Shown one piece after another: positions 7,671 through 13,185 of a DNA stretch of 13,185 nucleotides. Every line of letters begins with the position of its first letter. Position 1 is the first letter of the stretch. The position numbers and the translations under genes are program-made. The notes beneath the pieces were generated by a model that was not told where the DNA came from, did no database searches, and worked only from the letters and a program-made list of their open reading frames with translations. Origin of the DNA: Chitinophagaceae bacterium (GTDB lineage: Bacteria; Bacteroidota; Bacteroidia; Chitinophagales; Chitinophagaceae); the NCBI GenBank assembly GCA_019747455.1, contig JAIEQT010000012.1, positions 1 through 13,185 on the forward strand, in the 5' to 3' direction.

Positions 7671-8524
7671 GATTGTACAGCTAAAGAATGAATAAATAAG
7701 GCAATTTCATCGGTAACCACATTGAGTTGTGGTAGTTTCTTTTCCATTGTAACAACGGGTGCAGCTTGTTTTGCAAATTGTTTTTCGTCATATTGAAAGA
7801 TCGTCCATTCATTGTGTGCGTATTCCAAAGCAGTAAGATTCTCAATCCAATCGCCGCTATTTAAATAGGTAACAGAGCCATCTTTGGTTGTGATCTCTCT
7901 TTTTTGTGGTTGATGAATATGTCCGCAAATAACATAGTCATATTTTTTTTCAATGGCTAATTCGGCTGCAGTTTGTTCAAAATCACCGATCCAGGCAACT
8001 GCTTTCTTAACGCCGTTTTTAACTTTTTTACTAAAACTCATTTTCTCTTTACCCATTGCCCTCAAGCACCAGTTAATAAAGCTATTGATGAGAATGAGTA
8101 AATCGTAGCCATGTCCGCCCAATTTCGCCAGAAGTTTAGCACTCCCTTTTGTGGTTGCGTCAAATACATCACCATGAAAAATCCATGTCATTTTTCCATT
8201 GATTTCCATTACCACTTTATCCGTTAACTGGAAATTTCCCATGGTCATATCGCTATACCTGCGAAGCACTTCATCGTGATTACCCGTAATATAAATAACC
8301 CTTGTACCCTTACTCAATAAGTTCATAATTTCTTTGATCACCTGCATGTGAGATACAGGGAAATATCGCTTATTAAACTGCCAGATATCAATGATATCTC
8401 CGTTTAGAACCAGTATTTGCGGTTGGATACTTTTGAGGTAGTTTACGATTTCCGTAGCATGACACCCATAAGTGCCCAGATGAAGATCGCTTATTACAAC
8501 TACGTCTAAATCTCTACGTTCCAT
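7667..8524 (-). CDS. LpxH-like calcineurin-type metallophosphoesterase
   Basis: This 285-residue protein has the full metallophosphoesterase motif series: SDLHLG (D13, H15), NGDIID (D43), TGNHDE (N82, H83, D84), FHGD (H117) and CGHIHQ (H202, H204). These bind two metal ions. Spacing and an inserted helical stretch at about 125-190 (LLAKLGGHGYDLLILINSFI) suit the UDP-2,3-diacylglucosamine pyrophosphatase (LpxH) type, which acts in lipid A synthesis at the membrane surface, and the inserted helices would contact lipid. Bacteroidota often carry several such proteins, so this may be a paralogue acting on another lipid-linked diphosphate. It is the first gene of a two-gene unit with the overlapping glycosyltransferase. 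No good TAnnTTTG promoter was found in the 73 bases upstream. Confidence 0.85.
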   Translation of the reverse strand: MERRDLDVVVISDLHLGTYGCHATEIVNYLKSIQPQILVLNGDIIDIWQFNKRYFPVSHMQVIKEIMNLLSKGTRVIYITGNHDEVLRRYSDMTMGNFQLTDKVVMEINGKMTWIFHGDVFDATTKGSAKLLAKLGGHGYDLLILINSFINWCLRAMGKEKMSFSKKVKNGVKKAVAWIGDFEQTAAELAIEKKYDYVICGHIHQPQKREITTKDGSVTYLNSGDWIENLTALEYAHNEWTIFQYDEKQFAKQAAPVVTMEKKLPQLNVVTDEIALFIHSLAVQS

Positions 8525-8597
8525 AAAGAAGGGTTTTGTAAAGTTCCCATCTCAATATGACGTAAATGTTAGGCGTACGTTATGTTAGTGTTAACAG

Positions 8598-9296
8598 CTA
8601 TAAATCACCTAATTGCGGACGAAGCACAATATCTTCTACTACTGCCATTGGTGATAATTGAGCCGCGGCATATATCATGGCCGCAATATCATTCGCTTCC
8701 ATGATACGCTTGGGATCAATCGAAAAACCATCCCAACTATGGCTCATGGTAGCGCCTGGCATCACGGCAGTAACTTTAATGCCTTTAGGTTTAAGTTCTT
8801 CCCGTAAATTTTTACTAAACCCTAATAAAGCGAATTTACTGATACTATAACTACCTCCATTAGCATAGGCCTGTAAAGAAGCTATTGAGCAAATATTAAA
8901 GATATGTCCGCTCTTTGCTGCAATCATAGCGGGTAAAAGAGCCCGTGTAAAATGATAAGCACTGTATAAATTTGTATTGATCATTTGTTCAAGCAAGCCA
9001 TCCTCTTCTTCGTGGATAGAACCGGGAATGAACTGACCGGCATTATTTACCAATATATCTGGAGTACCCTGTTGTAAACACCAATGAGCAAAAGCTTTTA
9101 CTTCATCCTGAATAGCCATATCTGTAGGCATCCCTTTTACCAAAGCGTTAGGGTATTTAGTTTGCAGCTCTTGTACAGTATCGTATAAGGATCTTTCGCC
9201 CCTGCTACAAAGCAATAAGGTAGCGTTTGCGGCTGCAAATTTTTCAGCTACAGCTCTTCCTATTCCTTTAGAGGCTCCGGTGATAATAACGATCAT
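8598..9296 (-). CDS. Short-chain dehydrogenase/reductase (SDR)
   Basis: This 232-residue classical SDR has the NAD(P)-binding TGASKGIG loop (6-13), the NNAG motif (84-87), a serine-bearing strand CSIAS (136-140) and the catalytic YSISK (Y150, K154). PGATMSHSW follows as the usual post-catalytic loop. An Arg in CSRGERS after the second strand suggests NADP(H) preference. It is likely a cytoplasmic oxidoreductase; substrate is not evident. Length is normal for the family and no defect is seen. It is read divergently from the HAD gene. A candidate promoter box lies about 50 bases upstream inside the loop of a heptamer inverted repeat. Confidence 0.9.
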   Translation of the reverse strand: MIVIITGASKGIGRAVAEKFAAANATLLLCSRGERSLYDTVQELQTKYPNALVKGMPTDMAIQDEVKAFAHWCLQQGTPDILVNNAGQFIPGSIHEEEDGLLEQMINTNLYSAYHFTRALLPAMIAAKSGHIFNICSIASLQAYANGGSYSISKFALLGFSKNLREELKPKGIKVTAVMPGATMSHSWDGFSIDPKRIMEANDIAAMIYAAAQLSPMAVVEDIVLRPQLGDL

Positions 9297-9316
9297 AATC
9301 TTCAGTTATAAGTCTT

Positions 9317-9390
9317 CAATCTAGAATCTACAATCTGTAGATTTTAATCAAATATACTATAGCAGATTGAAGATTAAAGATTGAAGATTA
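9317..9390. repeat. Heptamer inverted repeat, AGATTGA/CAATCTA type
   Basis: The left arm has 7-bp units CAATCTA (9317), GAATCTA (9324) and CAATCTG (9331). The right arm has CAGATTG (9363), AAGATTA (9370), AAGATTG (9377) and AAGATTA (9384). CAGATTG is the exact reverse complement of CAATCTG. A loop of 25 bases (9338-9362) separates them. It occupies most of the divergent intergenic region between the SDR and HAD genes, and the right arm ends 10 bases before the HAD start. Confidence 0.8.
9349..9356 (-). promoter_or_regulatory. Candidate Bacteroidota -7 box (TATATTTG) for the SDR gene
   Basis: On the minus strand this reads TATATTTG, an exact match to the Bacteroidota consensus TAnnTTTG. It sits in the loop of the heptamer repeat, about 50 bases before the SDR ATG. 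A TTTAA lies about 20 bases upstream where TTG is expected, so the -33 element is weak. If it is real, transcription starts inside the repeat and the left arm becomes the 5' leader. Confidence 0.4.
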
Positions 9391-9400
9391 CCTTCACACA

Positions 9401-10117
9401 ATGCACGCCTCACTATCCACCAAACACTATAAACACATCTTCTTCGACCTCGATCATACCCTTTGGGATTTTGAAGCTAATTCGAAAGATACTATTCAGC
9501 AGCTATTTGAGAATAATGATTTAGCGGCTAGAGGAATTCCTAATTTCGAAGAATTTCACAACCGTTATACTTTTCATAACGAAAGATTATGGGATCGTTA
9601 TTCAAAAGGTTTTATTAAACAAGAAGAGTTAAGGTGGAAGCGCATGTGGTTATCGCTACTCGATTTCAAACTTGCCGATGAACCTTTAGCAAGGGCTATG
9701 GGCGTTCAGTATTTAGCGTTACTTCCCTCTCGAAAAAAGCTATTTCCCTATACCATTGAAGTGCTCGAGTACCTGAAGCGTAAAGGATATACTATGCATT
9801 TGATTACGAATGGTTTTGAAAAAGTTCAGTATGATAAAATAAATAATAGCGGCATCGCAGTTTACTTTACAGAAGTTATCACTTCCGAAGCCAGCAATAG
9901 TTTAAAACCCAATAAAGAGATCTTTGATTATGCACTGGCAAAATCGGGCGCTGCTGTAAAAGAAAGTGTTATGATCGGAGATAATATAGAAGCGGATATT
10001 AAGGGGGCATTAGGGGCAGGCTGGGACTGCATTTTCGTAAATCATATTTCAGCTAGCCCCGATATAGTACCAACCTATACGGTATATCATTTACAAGAGT
10101 TAGAAAATATCTTATAA
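9401..10117 (+). CDS. YjjG-family HAD hydrolase (probable pyrimidine nucleotidase)
   Basis: This 238-residue HAD-superfamily phosphatase resembles the YjjG/YfnB group (TIGR02254), which in E. coli removes phosphate from non-canonical pyrimidine nucleotides. Motif I is FFDLDHTLWDFE, with nucleophile D16 and acid D18; the DHTLWDFE wording is typical of this group. Motif II is LITNG (T136), motif III the Lys in SLKPNKEIF (K169), and motif IV MIGDNIEADIKGA (D194, D199). A helical cap lies between about residues 25 and 115. It is cytoplasmic and alone on its strand, read divergently from the SDR gene. ATG 9401 comes right after a heptamer array; the first ten residues are poorly conserved, so a slightly later start is possible, though no other ATG precedes motif I. 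Confidence 0.88.
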   Translation: MHASLSTKHYKHIFFDLDHTLWDFEANSKDTIQQLFENNDLAARGIPNFEEFHNRYTFHNERLWDRYSKGFIKQEELRWKRMWLSLLDFKLADEPLARAMGVQYLALLPSRKKLFPYTIEVLEYLKRKGYTMHLITNGFEKVQYDKINNSGIAVYFTEVITSEASNSLKPNKEIFDYALAKSGAAVKESVMIGDNIEADIKGALGAGWDCIFVNHISASPDIVPTYTVYHLQELENIL

Positions 10118-10122
10118 AAAAA

Positions 10123-10153
10123 GATCCCGATTAACTGGCAGTTAATCGGGATC
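10123..10153 (-). terminator. Intrinsic terminator of the small exported protein gene
   Basis: A perfect 13-bp stem (GATCCCGATTAAC at 10123-10135, its complement at 10141-10153) surrounds a 5-base loop. Seven A bases at 10116-10122 give a U-tract on the minus strand, so this is a textbook terminator for transcription running leftward out of the 10174-10383 gene. It also sits 5 bases after the HAD stop, but on the plus strand no T-run follows, so it would be weaker in that direction. Confidence 0.9.
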
Positions 10154-10173
10154 GTAAATCAAGTATCAACACA

Positions 10174-10383
10174 TTAGGCTTTAGCAGCCGGCTTTGTTAC
10201 TTTCTTATCTTCTTTCTTCACCTCTTTTTTGTCTTCTTTTTTGCAGCACTCTTTTCCGTCTTTAGCTGCTTTTTTACAACACTCTTTATCGCCTTTACCA
10301 CATTTTTTTCCATCACCGCTATGCGCAAAGCTTACCCCAGTTACTAATAAGGCTGCTGTAGCTAATAAGAATAATTTTTTCAT
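10174..10383 (-). CDS. Small exported Cys/Lys-rich protein (69 aa)
   Basis: I do not recognise a named family. The protein starts with a clear signal peptide, MKKLFLLATAALLVTGVSFA, with likely cleavage after SFA. The mature chain of about 49 residues starts HSGDGKKC and contains two copies of KECCKK, five Cys in all, then a Lys/Glu-rich tail (KKEVKKEDKK) ending KPAAKA. ATG 10383 is chosen because it begins the signal peptide; the frame also runs up to 10440 but those residues do not suit secretion. Paired Cys with an N-terminal His suggests metal binding or disulfide formation in the periplasm, which is inference. The strong terminator downstream and a separate AT-rich upstream region suggest independent, perhaps high-level, expression. 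Confidence 0.8.
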   Translation of the reverse strand: MKKLFLLATAALLVTGVSFAHSGDGKKCGKGDKECCKKAAKDGKECCKKEDKKEVKKEDKKVTKPAAKA

Positions 10384-10416
10384 ATAGTTTATTTGTTTGA
10401 TGAATCTAAAATACGT

Positions 10417-10446
10417 GCAAAAAATGAAAAACTTACGCAAAAAATG
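10417..10446. repeat. 20-bp-spaced direct repeat upstream of the small exported protein gene
   Basis: GCAAAAAATG occurs at 10417-10426 and again at 10437-10446, exactly 20 bases apart, each preceded by ACG or ACGT. On the minus strand these read CATTTTTTGC and lie 34-63 bases before the ATG. About two helical turns apart, they could be a paired regulator site or a duplicated upstream element. A partial -7 box TATTTTAG lies between them and the ATG. Confidence 0.4.
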
Positions 10447-10456
10447 TTAAAACTGG

Positions 10457-11113
10457 CTACCAGCTTGCCAATACGGTAACCCCGCCTTTCACAACCTGAT
10501 TCAAGTGCACATCTACCTTAGTACCTATCGGTAATAAAATGTCTACCCGGCTACCAAATTTAATAAACCCATACTCATCGGTTTGTTTAACAGTTTGCCC
10601 AACCGAAGTATAGTTACAGATTCGCTTTGCCAATGCCCCGGCTATTTGCTTATATAGAATCTCGCCATGATTATTTTTTACAGCCACACTCCACCTTTCA
10701 TTTTCAGTAGATGATTTTGGATGCCAGGCCACTATATATTTACCCTTATGATATTGATTATAGGTAACTACACCACTTATAGGGTTTCTATTGACATGCA
10801 CGTTAGCCGGACTCATAAAAATACTCACTTGGATACGCTTGTCTTTAAAATATTCTTCATCTACCACTTCCTCAATAACAACCACTTTACCATCGGCCGG
10901 ACAAATCAATTTATTTTCATCGATTGTTAAGGTTCGATTAGGTATCCGGAAGAATGAAATTATAAAAAGCAGCAACCCTAATGTAATAATAAATAATGCC
11001 GTTGCCAACCAAGGTAACGGACCGCTTAAAAAACTCAATGAGATCATATTGATCAGTCCAAACAAAAAAGCTGTAATTGCGATGGTTTTATACCCTTCTC
11101 TATGAATCGTCAT
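10457..11113 (-). CDS. psd: Phosphatidylserine decarboxylase proenzyme
   Basis: This 218-residue protein is the short, membrane-anchored Psd type. It makes phosphatidylethanolamine from phosphatidylserine at the inner membrane. Two hydrophobic segments (about 10-30 and 34-55) anchor the N-terminus. ICPADGKVVVIEE (70-82), VSIFMSPANVHVNRNP (96-111) and the self-cleavage site IKFGSRVD (184-191) follow. Cleavage between G187 and S188 would yield beta and alpha chains with a pyruvoyl group on the former Ser. The His residues near 106 and in YHKGKY match the family. It starts 45 bases after the cdsA stop, and the two form a consecutive phospholipid-synthesis pair: CdsA makes CDP-diacylglycerol, the precursor of phosphatidylserine. 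No PS synthase gene lies inside the window. Confidence 0.92.
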   Translation of the reverse strand: MTIHREGYKTIAITAFLFGLINMISLSFLSGPLPWLATALFIITLGLLLFIISFFRIPNRTLTIDENKLICPADGKVVVIEEVVDEEYFKDKRIQVSIFMSPANVHVNRNPISGVVTYNQYHKGKYIVAWHPKSSTENERWSVAVKNNHGEILYKQIAGALAKRICNYTSVGQTVKQTDEYGFIKFGSRVDILLPIGTKVDVHLNQVVKGGVTVLASW

Positions 11114-11158
11114 TGCAATAATTTAGAGGGCAAAGGTAATACCAAATGGGATAAACTA

Positions 11159-11848
11159 CTAGTAAAATAGGAACAAAACCAGCCATACAGCAGGTGCTGC
11201 AAAAAGCAATGAATCAAATCTATCGAGAAAGCCACCATGCCCGGGCATAATGTTACCACTATCTTTTACATTGGCCATGCGCTTGAGTTTACTTTCAAAT
11301 AAATCGCCAAGCGTTCCGAAAACAGCCGCTGTGGTACTGATAAGTAATAGCGGCAGTATGGTAAAACCCCAAATTTTATGGGCGCCAAAACCAATGACAA
11401 ATACAGCCAGTATTAAACCTCCTATTGTGCCCTCCCATGTTTTTTTGGGCGATATAGCAGCAAGTGGTGTTTTACCTATTAATGAGCCAACCAAATAAGC
11501 CATAGTATCATTTACCAATATAGATGCAATAATAAGCATAGGGGTGACCCAGCGAGGACCTTCAAAATAAAAATAACTTTTTTCGTAAAGATTAAATAAA
11601 GCTGTAGCCGGTAAGATAATATATATGAATACTAACGCTATGTACTTAAGCAAGGGGAGTGGAAATTTTTTATAGCCTTCATCAAATCGTTGAATAAGGG
11701 CCAATAACTCTATAGTAGCGCCCACCTGAATGATCAATAATAAGGCCCGAAAACTGTATGAGTTATACATAATACCAGCCAGCATTACTGCAACAAATAC
11801 AATTGCTGTGATAGCGCGAGTTTTGAGTGTATTTAGGTTTAATGCCAT
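11159..11848 (-). CDS. cdsA: Phosphatidate cytidylyltransferase
   Basis: CdsA converts phosphatidic acid and CTP to CDP-diacylglycerol in the inner membrane. The family signature is complete at 186-210 (SKLKRMANVKDSGNIMPGHGG, then FLDR). Earlier conserved parts are VNDTMAYLVG (112-121) and SPKKTWEGTIGG (133-144). About six to seven hydrophobic segments are visible. At 229 residues it is shorter than the usual 265-285, mostly in the N-terminal half, but the catalytic half is intact. ATG 11848 is supported by the LKTRAITAIVFVAVM start. It sits between the DUF2007 gene (87-base gap filled by heptamer repeats) and psd (45-base gap), all on the minus strand, so one transcript is likely unless the repeat hairpin attenuates it. 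Confidence 0.93.
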   Translation of the reverse strand: MALNLNTLKTRAITAIVFVAVMLAGIMYNSYSFRALLLIIQVGATIELLALIQRFDEGYKKFPLPLLKYIALVFIYIILPATALFNLYEKSYFYFEGPRWVTPMLIIASILVNDTMAYLVGSLIGKTPLAAISPKKTWEGTIGGLILAVFVIGFGAHKIWGFTILPLLLISTTAAVFGTLGDLFESKLKRMANVKDSGNIMPGHGGFLDRFDSLLFAAPAVWLVLFLFY

Positions 11849-11853
11849 TCTTT

Positions 11854-11933
11854 AGTCATTGGTCAGTAGTCATTGCTCAGTAGTCATTAAAGATTATTTC
11901 TTACTATTGACTAATGTCTAATGACTATTGACT
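11854..11933. repeat. Heptamer inverted repeat between the DUF2007 gene and cdsA, AGTCATT type
   Basis: The left arm has five 7-bp units: AGTCATT at 11854, 11868 and 11882, alternating with GGTCAGT (11861) and GCTCAGT (11875), so there is also a 14-bp super-period. The right arm has ATTGACT (11906), AATGTCT (11913), AATGACT (11920) and ATTGACT (11927). AATGACT is the exact reverse complement of AGTCATT. The loop is 11889-11905. The array fills nearly the entire gap and would form a long imperfect RNA hairpin inside the presumed cdsA operon transcript. Confidence 0.85.
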
Positions 11934-11935
11934 AT

Positions 11936-12139
11936 CTAGTTTAATAAACTTTTCTTCACTAGCCCTTCCGCTGTTTCCTTCAAATGCACCGGTACATAAA
12001 TTTCAATATCACCAAAATTCAAATAGCTACTATCTTGTTTATTTAAAGCTTGTACCGGAATTTGGTTTTCAGCTAACATACCCTGCACAATACTTGCTTC
12101 TGCAGGATTACGGGTTACAAAAATTTTATACCACTTCAT
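11936..12139 (-). CDS. DUF2007 domain protein (putative signal-transducing), 67 aa
   Basis: This small protein matches DUF2007 as found in Bacteroidota. Recognisable parts are MKWYKIFVTRNPAEASIVQGML, ENQIPVQALNKQDSSYLNFG and DIEIYVPVHLKETAEGLVKKSL. The fold is a small ferredoxin-like alpha/beta domain; the function is not known, and the 'signal transducing' label is a database name only. ATG 12139 is preferred over the in-frame ATG at 12151: it starts the conserved MKWYKIF, whereas the extra MTEI codons lie within or beside the left arm of a heptamer repeat. It sits between the CPBP protease gene and cdsA, all minus strand, with repeat-filled gaps on both sides. The stop is 2 bases from the end of the neighbouring repeat arm. 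Confidence 0.82.
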   Translation of the reverse strand: MKWYKIFVTRNPAEASIVQGMLAENQIPVQALNKQDSSYLNFGDIEIYVPVHLKETAEGLVKKSLLN

Positions 12140-12145
12140 TATTTC

Positions 12146-12254
12146 TGTCATTGGTCAGTTGTCATTAGTCAATAGTGTTGACTTGCGCCTGCCTAAGGGC
12201 TATGTAGCGCATAATGAAAAATTCCTACTGACTATTGTCTATTGTCTCTTGACC
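12146..12254. repeat. Heptamer inverted repeat between the CPBP gene and the DUF2007 gene, AGTCATT/TGTCATT type
   Basis: The left arm has 7-bp units TGTCATT (12146 and 12160), GGTCAGT (12153) and AGTCAAT (12167). The right arm has ACTGACT (12227), ATTGTCT (12234 and 12241) and CTTGACC (12248). The arms are imperfectly complementary and belong to the same unit family as the repeat at 11854-11933. The loop (about 12174-12226) is unusually GC-rich for this region; GCGC at 12185 and 12207 and GCC/GGC at 12191/12198 could make a weak inner stem. The right arm overlaps the last codons of the CPBP gene. Confidence 0.75.
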
Positions 12255-13151
12255 ACTTCTGTTTGCTAAAATACGATTAGATTCTTGCTGAAAAAAATAG
12301 AAAGCAGGAATAATAATAAGACCGATAAAGCCCATCCATAAAGGCGTAGCTTCATCCATTGCTTTTTCTAGCGAAGTACCTTTTTGTGTAAGCCAGTAAA
12401 TTTGTGTTACAGCTATGGCATTATTAATAAAATGCAATAAAATGCTTAGCCATAAATTCTTACTTTGATAAAATACTATACTCAGTACAAGACCTAATCC
12501 TATACGCGGTAAAAATCCAAAATAAGAGCCATGAATGGCACTGAAAATAACAGCACTAAATATGATTCCTATATGTACATTTTTAAACCAGCCGATTAGT
12601 ATTGGTTGTAATGAACCTCGAAAAAATACTTCTTCTACGAATGCAGGTAGTAAAGCAATTACGATCAGGCTTATAAAATAGTCGCCAATATTTTTCATGG
12701 TAGCAATGCTTAGTATACTTTGCTTATAGCTATTTTCCCAAGCAGTAGCCGTTTTTCGAAACTCACCTGAAACCGGAATTTGCTCATTGATATTTGCCAA
12801 AGCCCCACTTAAAAATAAAGCACCCACTGTTATAATAACTACTAATCCAACTTGTTTTATAGATAGGTTTTTATTAAACCCTAATTGTGCAAAAGGTTTT
12901 GTGTTATACTTTTTAGCAACCACAAAAGCAGGTACAAAAAAGGAGAAAAAAGCAATAACTGTATTTAATAGCCTATTCAGGTTCACGTATTCGGGCTTTA
13001 GCAGTGCCTCTTGCAGGGTTAATTTAGGAGTTTTAATAAAAAAATCACTTAGTGCTAATGCCAAACCTCCACTGGTAATCATGCAAACTCCCATTAATCC
13101 TATTAAAAGAGCAAAAGCGGTAGCGTACTGTTTATCTGGCAACTGATTCAT
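12225..13151 (-). CDS. CPBP family intramembrane glutamic endopeptidase
   Basis: This 308-residue integral membrane protein belongs to the CPBP (CAAX protease and bacteriocin-processing, formerly Abi) family. The motifs are EEVFFRG (173-179), FSAIH (203-207) and HFINN (240-244), supplying the catalytic Glu pair, Arg and His residues of Rce1-type proteases. About eight hydrophobic segments are visible. Substrates of bacterial members are mostly unknown. ATG 13151 is preferred; a TTG at 13154 sits directly before it. The C-terminal tail GQETIDNSQ is encoded by the right arm of a heptamer repeat, so it is probably an acquired, non-functional end. It leads a minus-strand cluster with the DUF2007 gene, cdsA and psd, which points to a membrane-related role, though co-transcription is inferred. 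Confidence 0.9.
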   Translation of the reverse strand: MNQLPDKQYATAFALLIGLMGVCMITSGGLALALSDFFIKTPKLTLQEALLKPEYVNLNRLLNTVIAFFSFFVPAFVVAKKYNTKPFAQLGFNKNLSIKQVGLVVIITVGALFLSGALANINEQIPVSGEFRKTATAWENSYKQSILSIATMKNIGDYFISLIVIALLPAFVEEVFFRGSLQPILIGWFKNVHIGIIFSAVIFSAIHGSYFGFLPRIGLGLVLSIVFYQSKNLWLSILLHFINNAIAVTQIYWLTQKGTSLEKAMDEATPLWMGFIGLIIIPAFYFFQQESNRILANRSGQETIDNSQ

Positions 13152-13185
13152 CAATAAAAAATAAGGTTGTAAATTCGCAGTTTGG

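Noticed and set aside
8525..8597. ATGTTAG repeated at 8566 and 8582 as a fifth heptamer locus
   Set aside because: Only two copies, 16 bases apart, not in a 7-bp register and with no clear inverted array.
10791..11105. Plus-strand open frames opposite psd (and similar ones opposite cdsA and the CPBP gene)
   Set aside because: They are antisense shadows of well-supported genes, with low-complexity products and no family resemblance.
12178..12206. TTGACT, 17-base spacer, TATGTA as a sigma70-type promoter on the plus strand
   Set aside because: It points antisense into the CPBP gene, the second box is poor, and Bacteroidota main sigma factors use TAnnTTTG instead.
11854..12254. Repeat arrays as possible CRISPR
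   Set aside because: Units are only 7 bp, contiguous without spacers and arranged in opposing arms; no cas genes are present.

Overview
The window looks like chromosome from a low-GC member of the Bacteroidota, most likely the Chitinophagaceae or close relatives. This is inferred from gene content: a TIGR02757 (DUF2400) fragment, a DUF2007 protein beside cdsA and a membrane-anchored phosphatidylserine decarboxylase, a cellulase-NodB fusion, weak Shine-Dalgarno signals and one exact TAnnTTTG promoter box. No database search was possible.

Layout. Positions 1 to about 1010 are the end of an integrated element: the 3' part of a large serine recombinase stops at 985, and the C-terminal third of a TIGR02757 gene begins about 20 bases later, so the element appears to have split that host gene. 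A small hypothetical gene follows. Positions 1574-4141 (minus) hold a secreted GH9 glycosidase fused to a polysaccharide-deacetylase domain, broken by one in-frame TAA in otherwise intact sequence. On the plus strand, a fumarylacetoacetase-family gene (4215-5219) and a flavin reductase gene (5773-6657) are separated by a four-helix-bundle (23S rRNA intervening-sequence family) gene lying between two arrays of inverted 7-bp repeats. The minus strand then carries an LpxH-like phosphoesterase and a glycosyltransferase that overlap by 4 bp, and an SDR oxidoreductase; a YjjG-like HAD phosphatase diverges from the SDR gene. The right end is a minus-strand membrane/lipid cluster (CPBP protease, DUF2007, cdsA, psd) followed by a small exported Cys/Lys-rich protein with a strong terminator.

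The most unusual feature is a shared repeat architecture at four intergenic sites (5222-5768, 9317-9390, 11854-11933, 12146-12254). Each has a run of degenerate 7-bp units, a loop, and then a run of the reverse-complementary units. The unit differs between sites (ACGAGAT type, AGATTGA type, AGTCATT type) but the 7-bp step and the head-to-head layout are the same. One site carries the four-helix-bundle gene in its loop, which suggests, without proving, a mobile or self-spreading cassette. In several places the arms run into coding sequence and supply protein tails.

No tRNA, rRNA or CRISPR array was seen, and no stretch over 300 bases lacks a gene or pseudogene.
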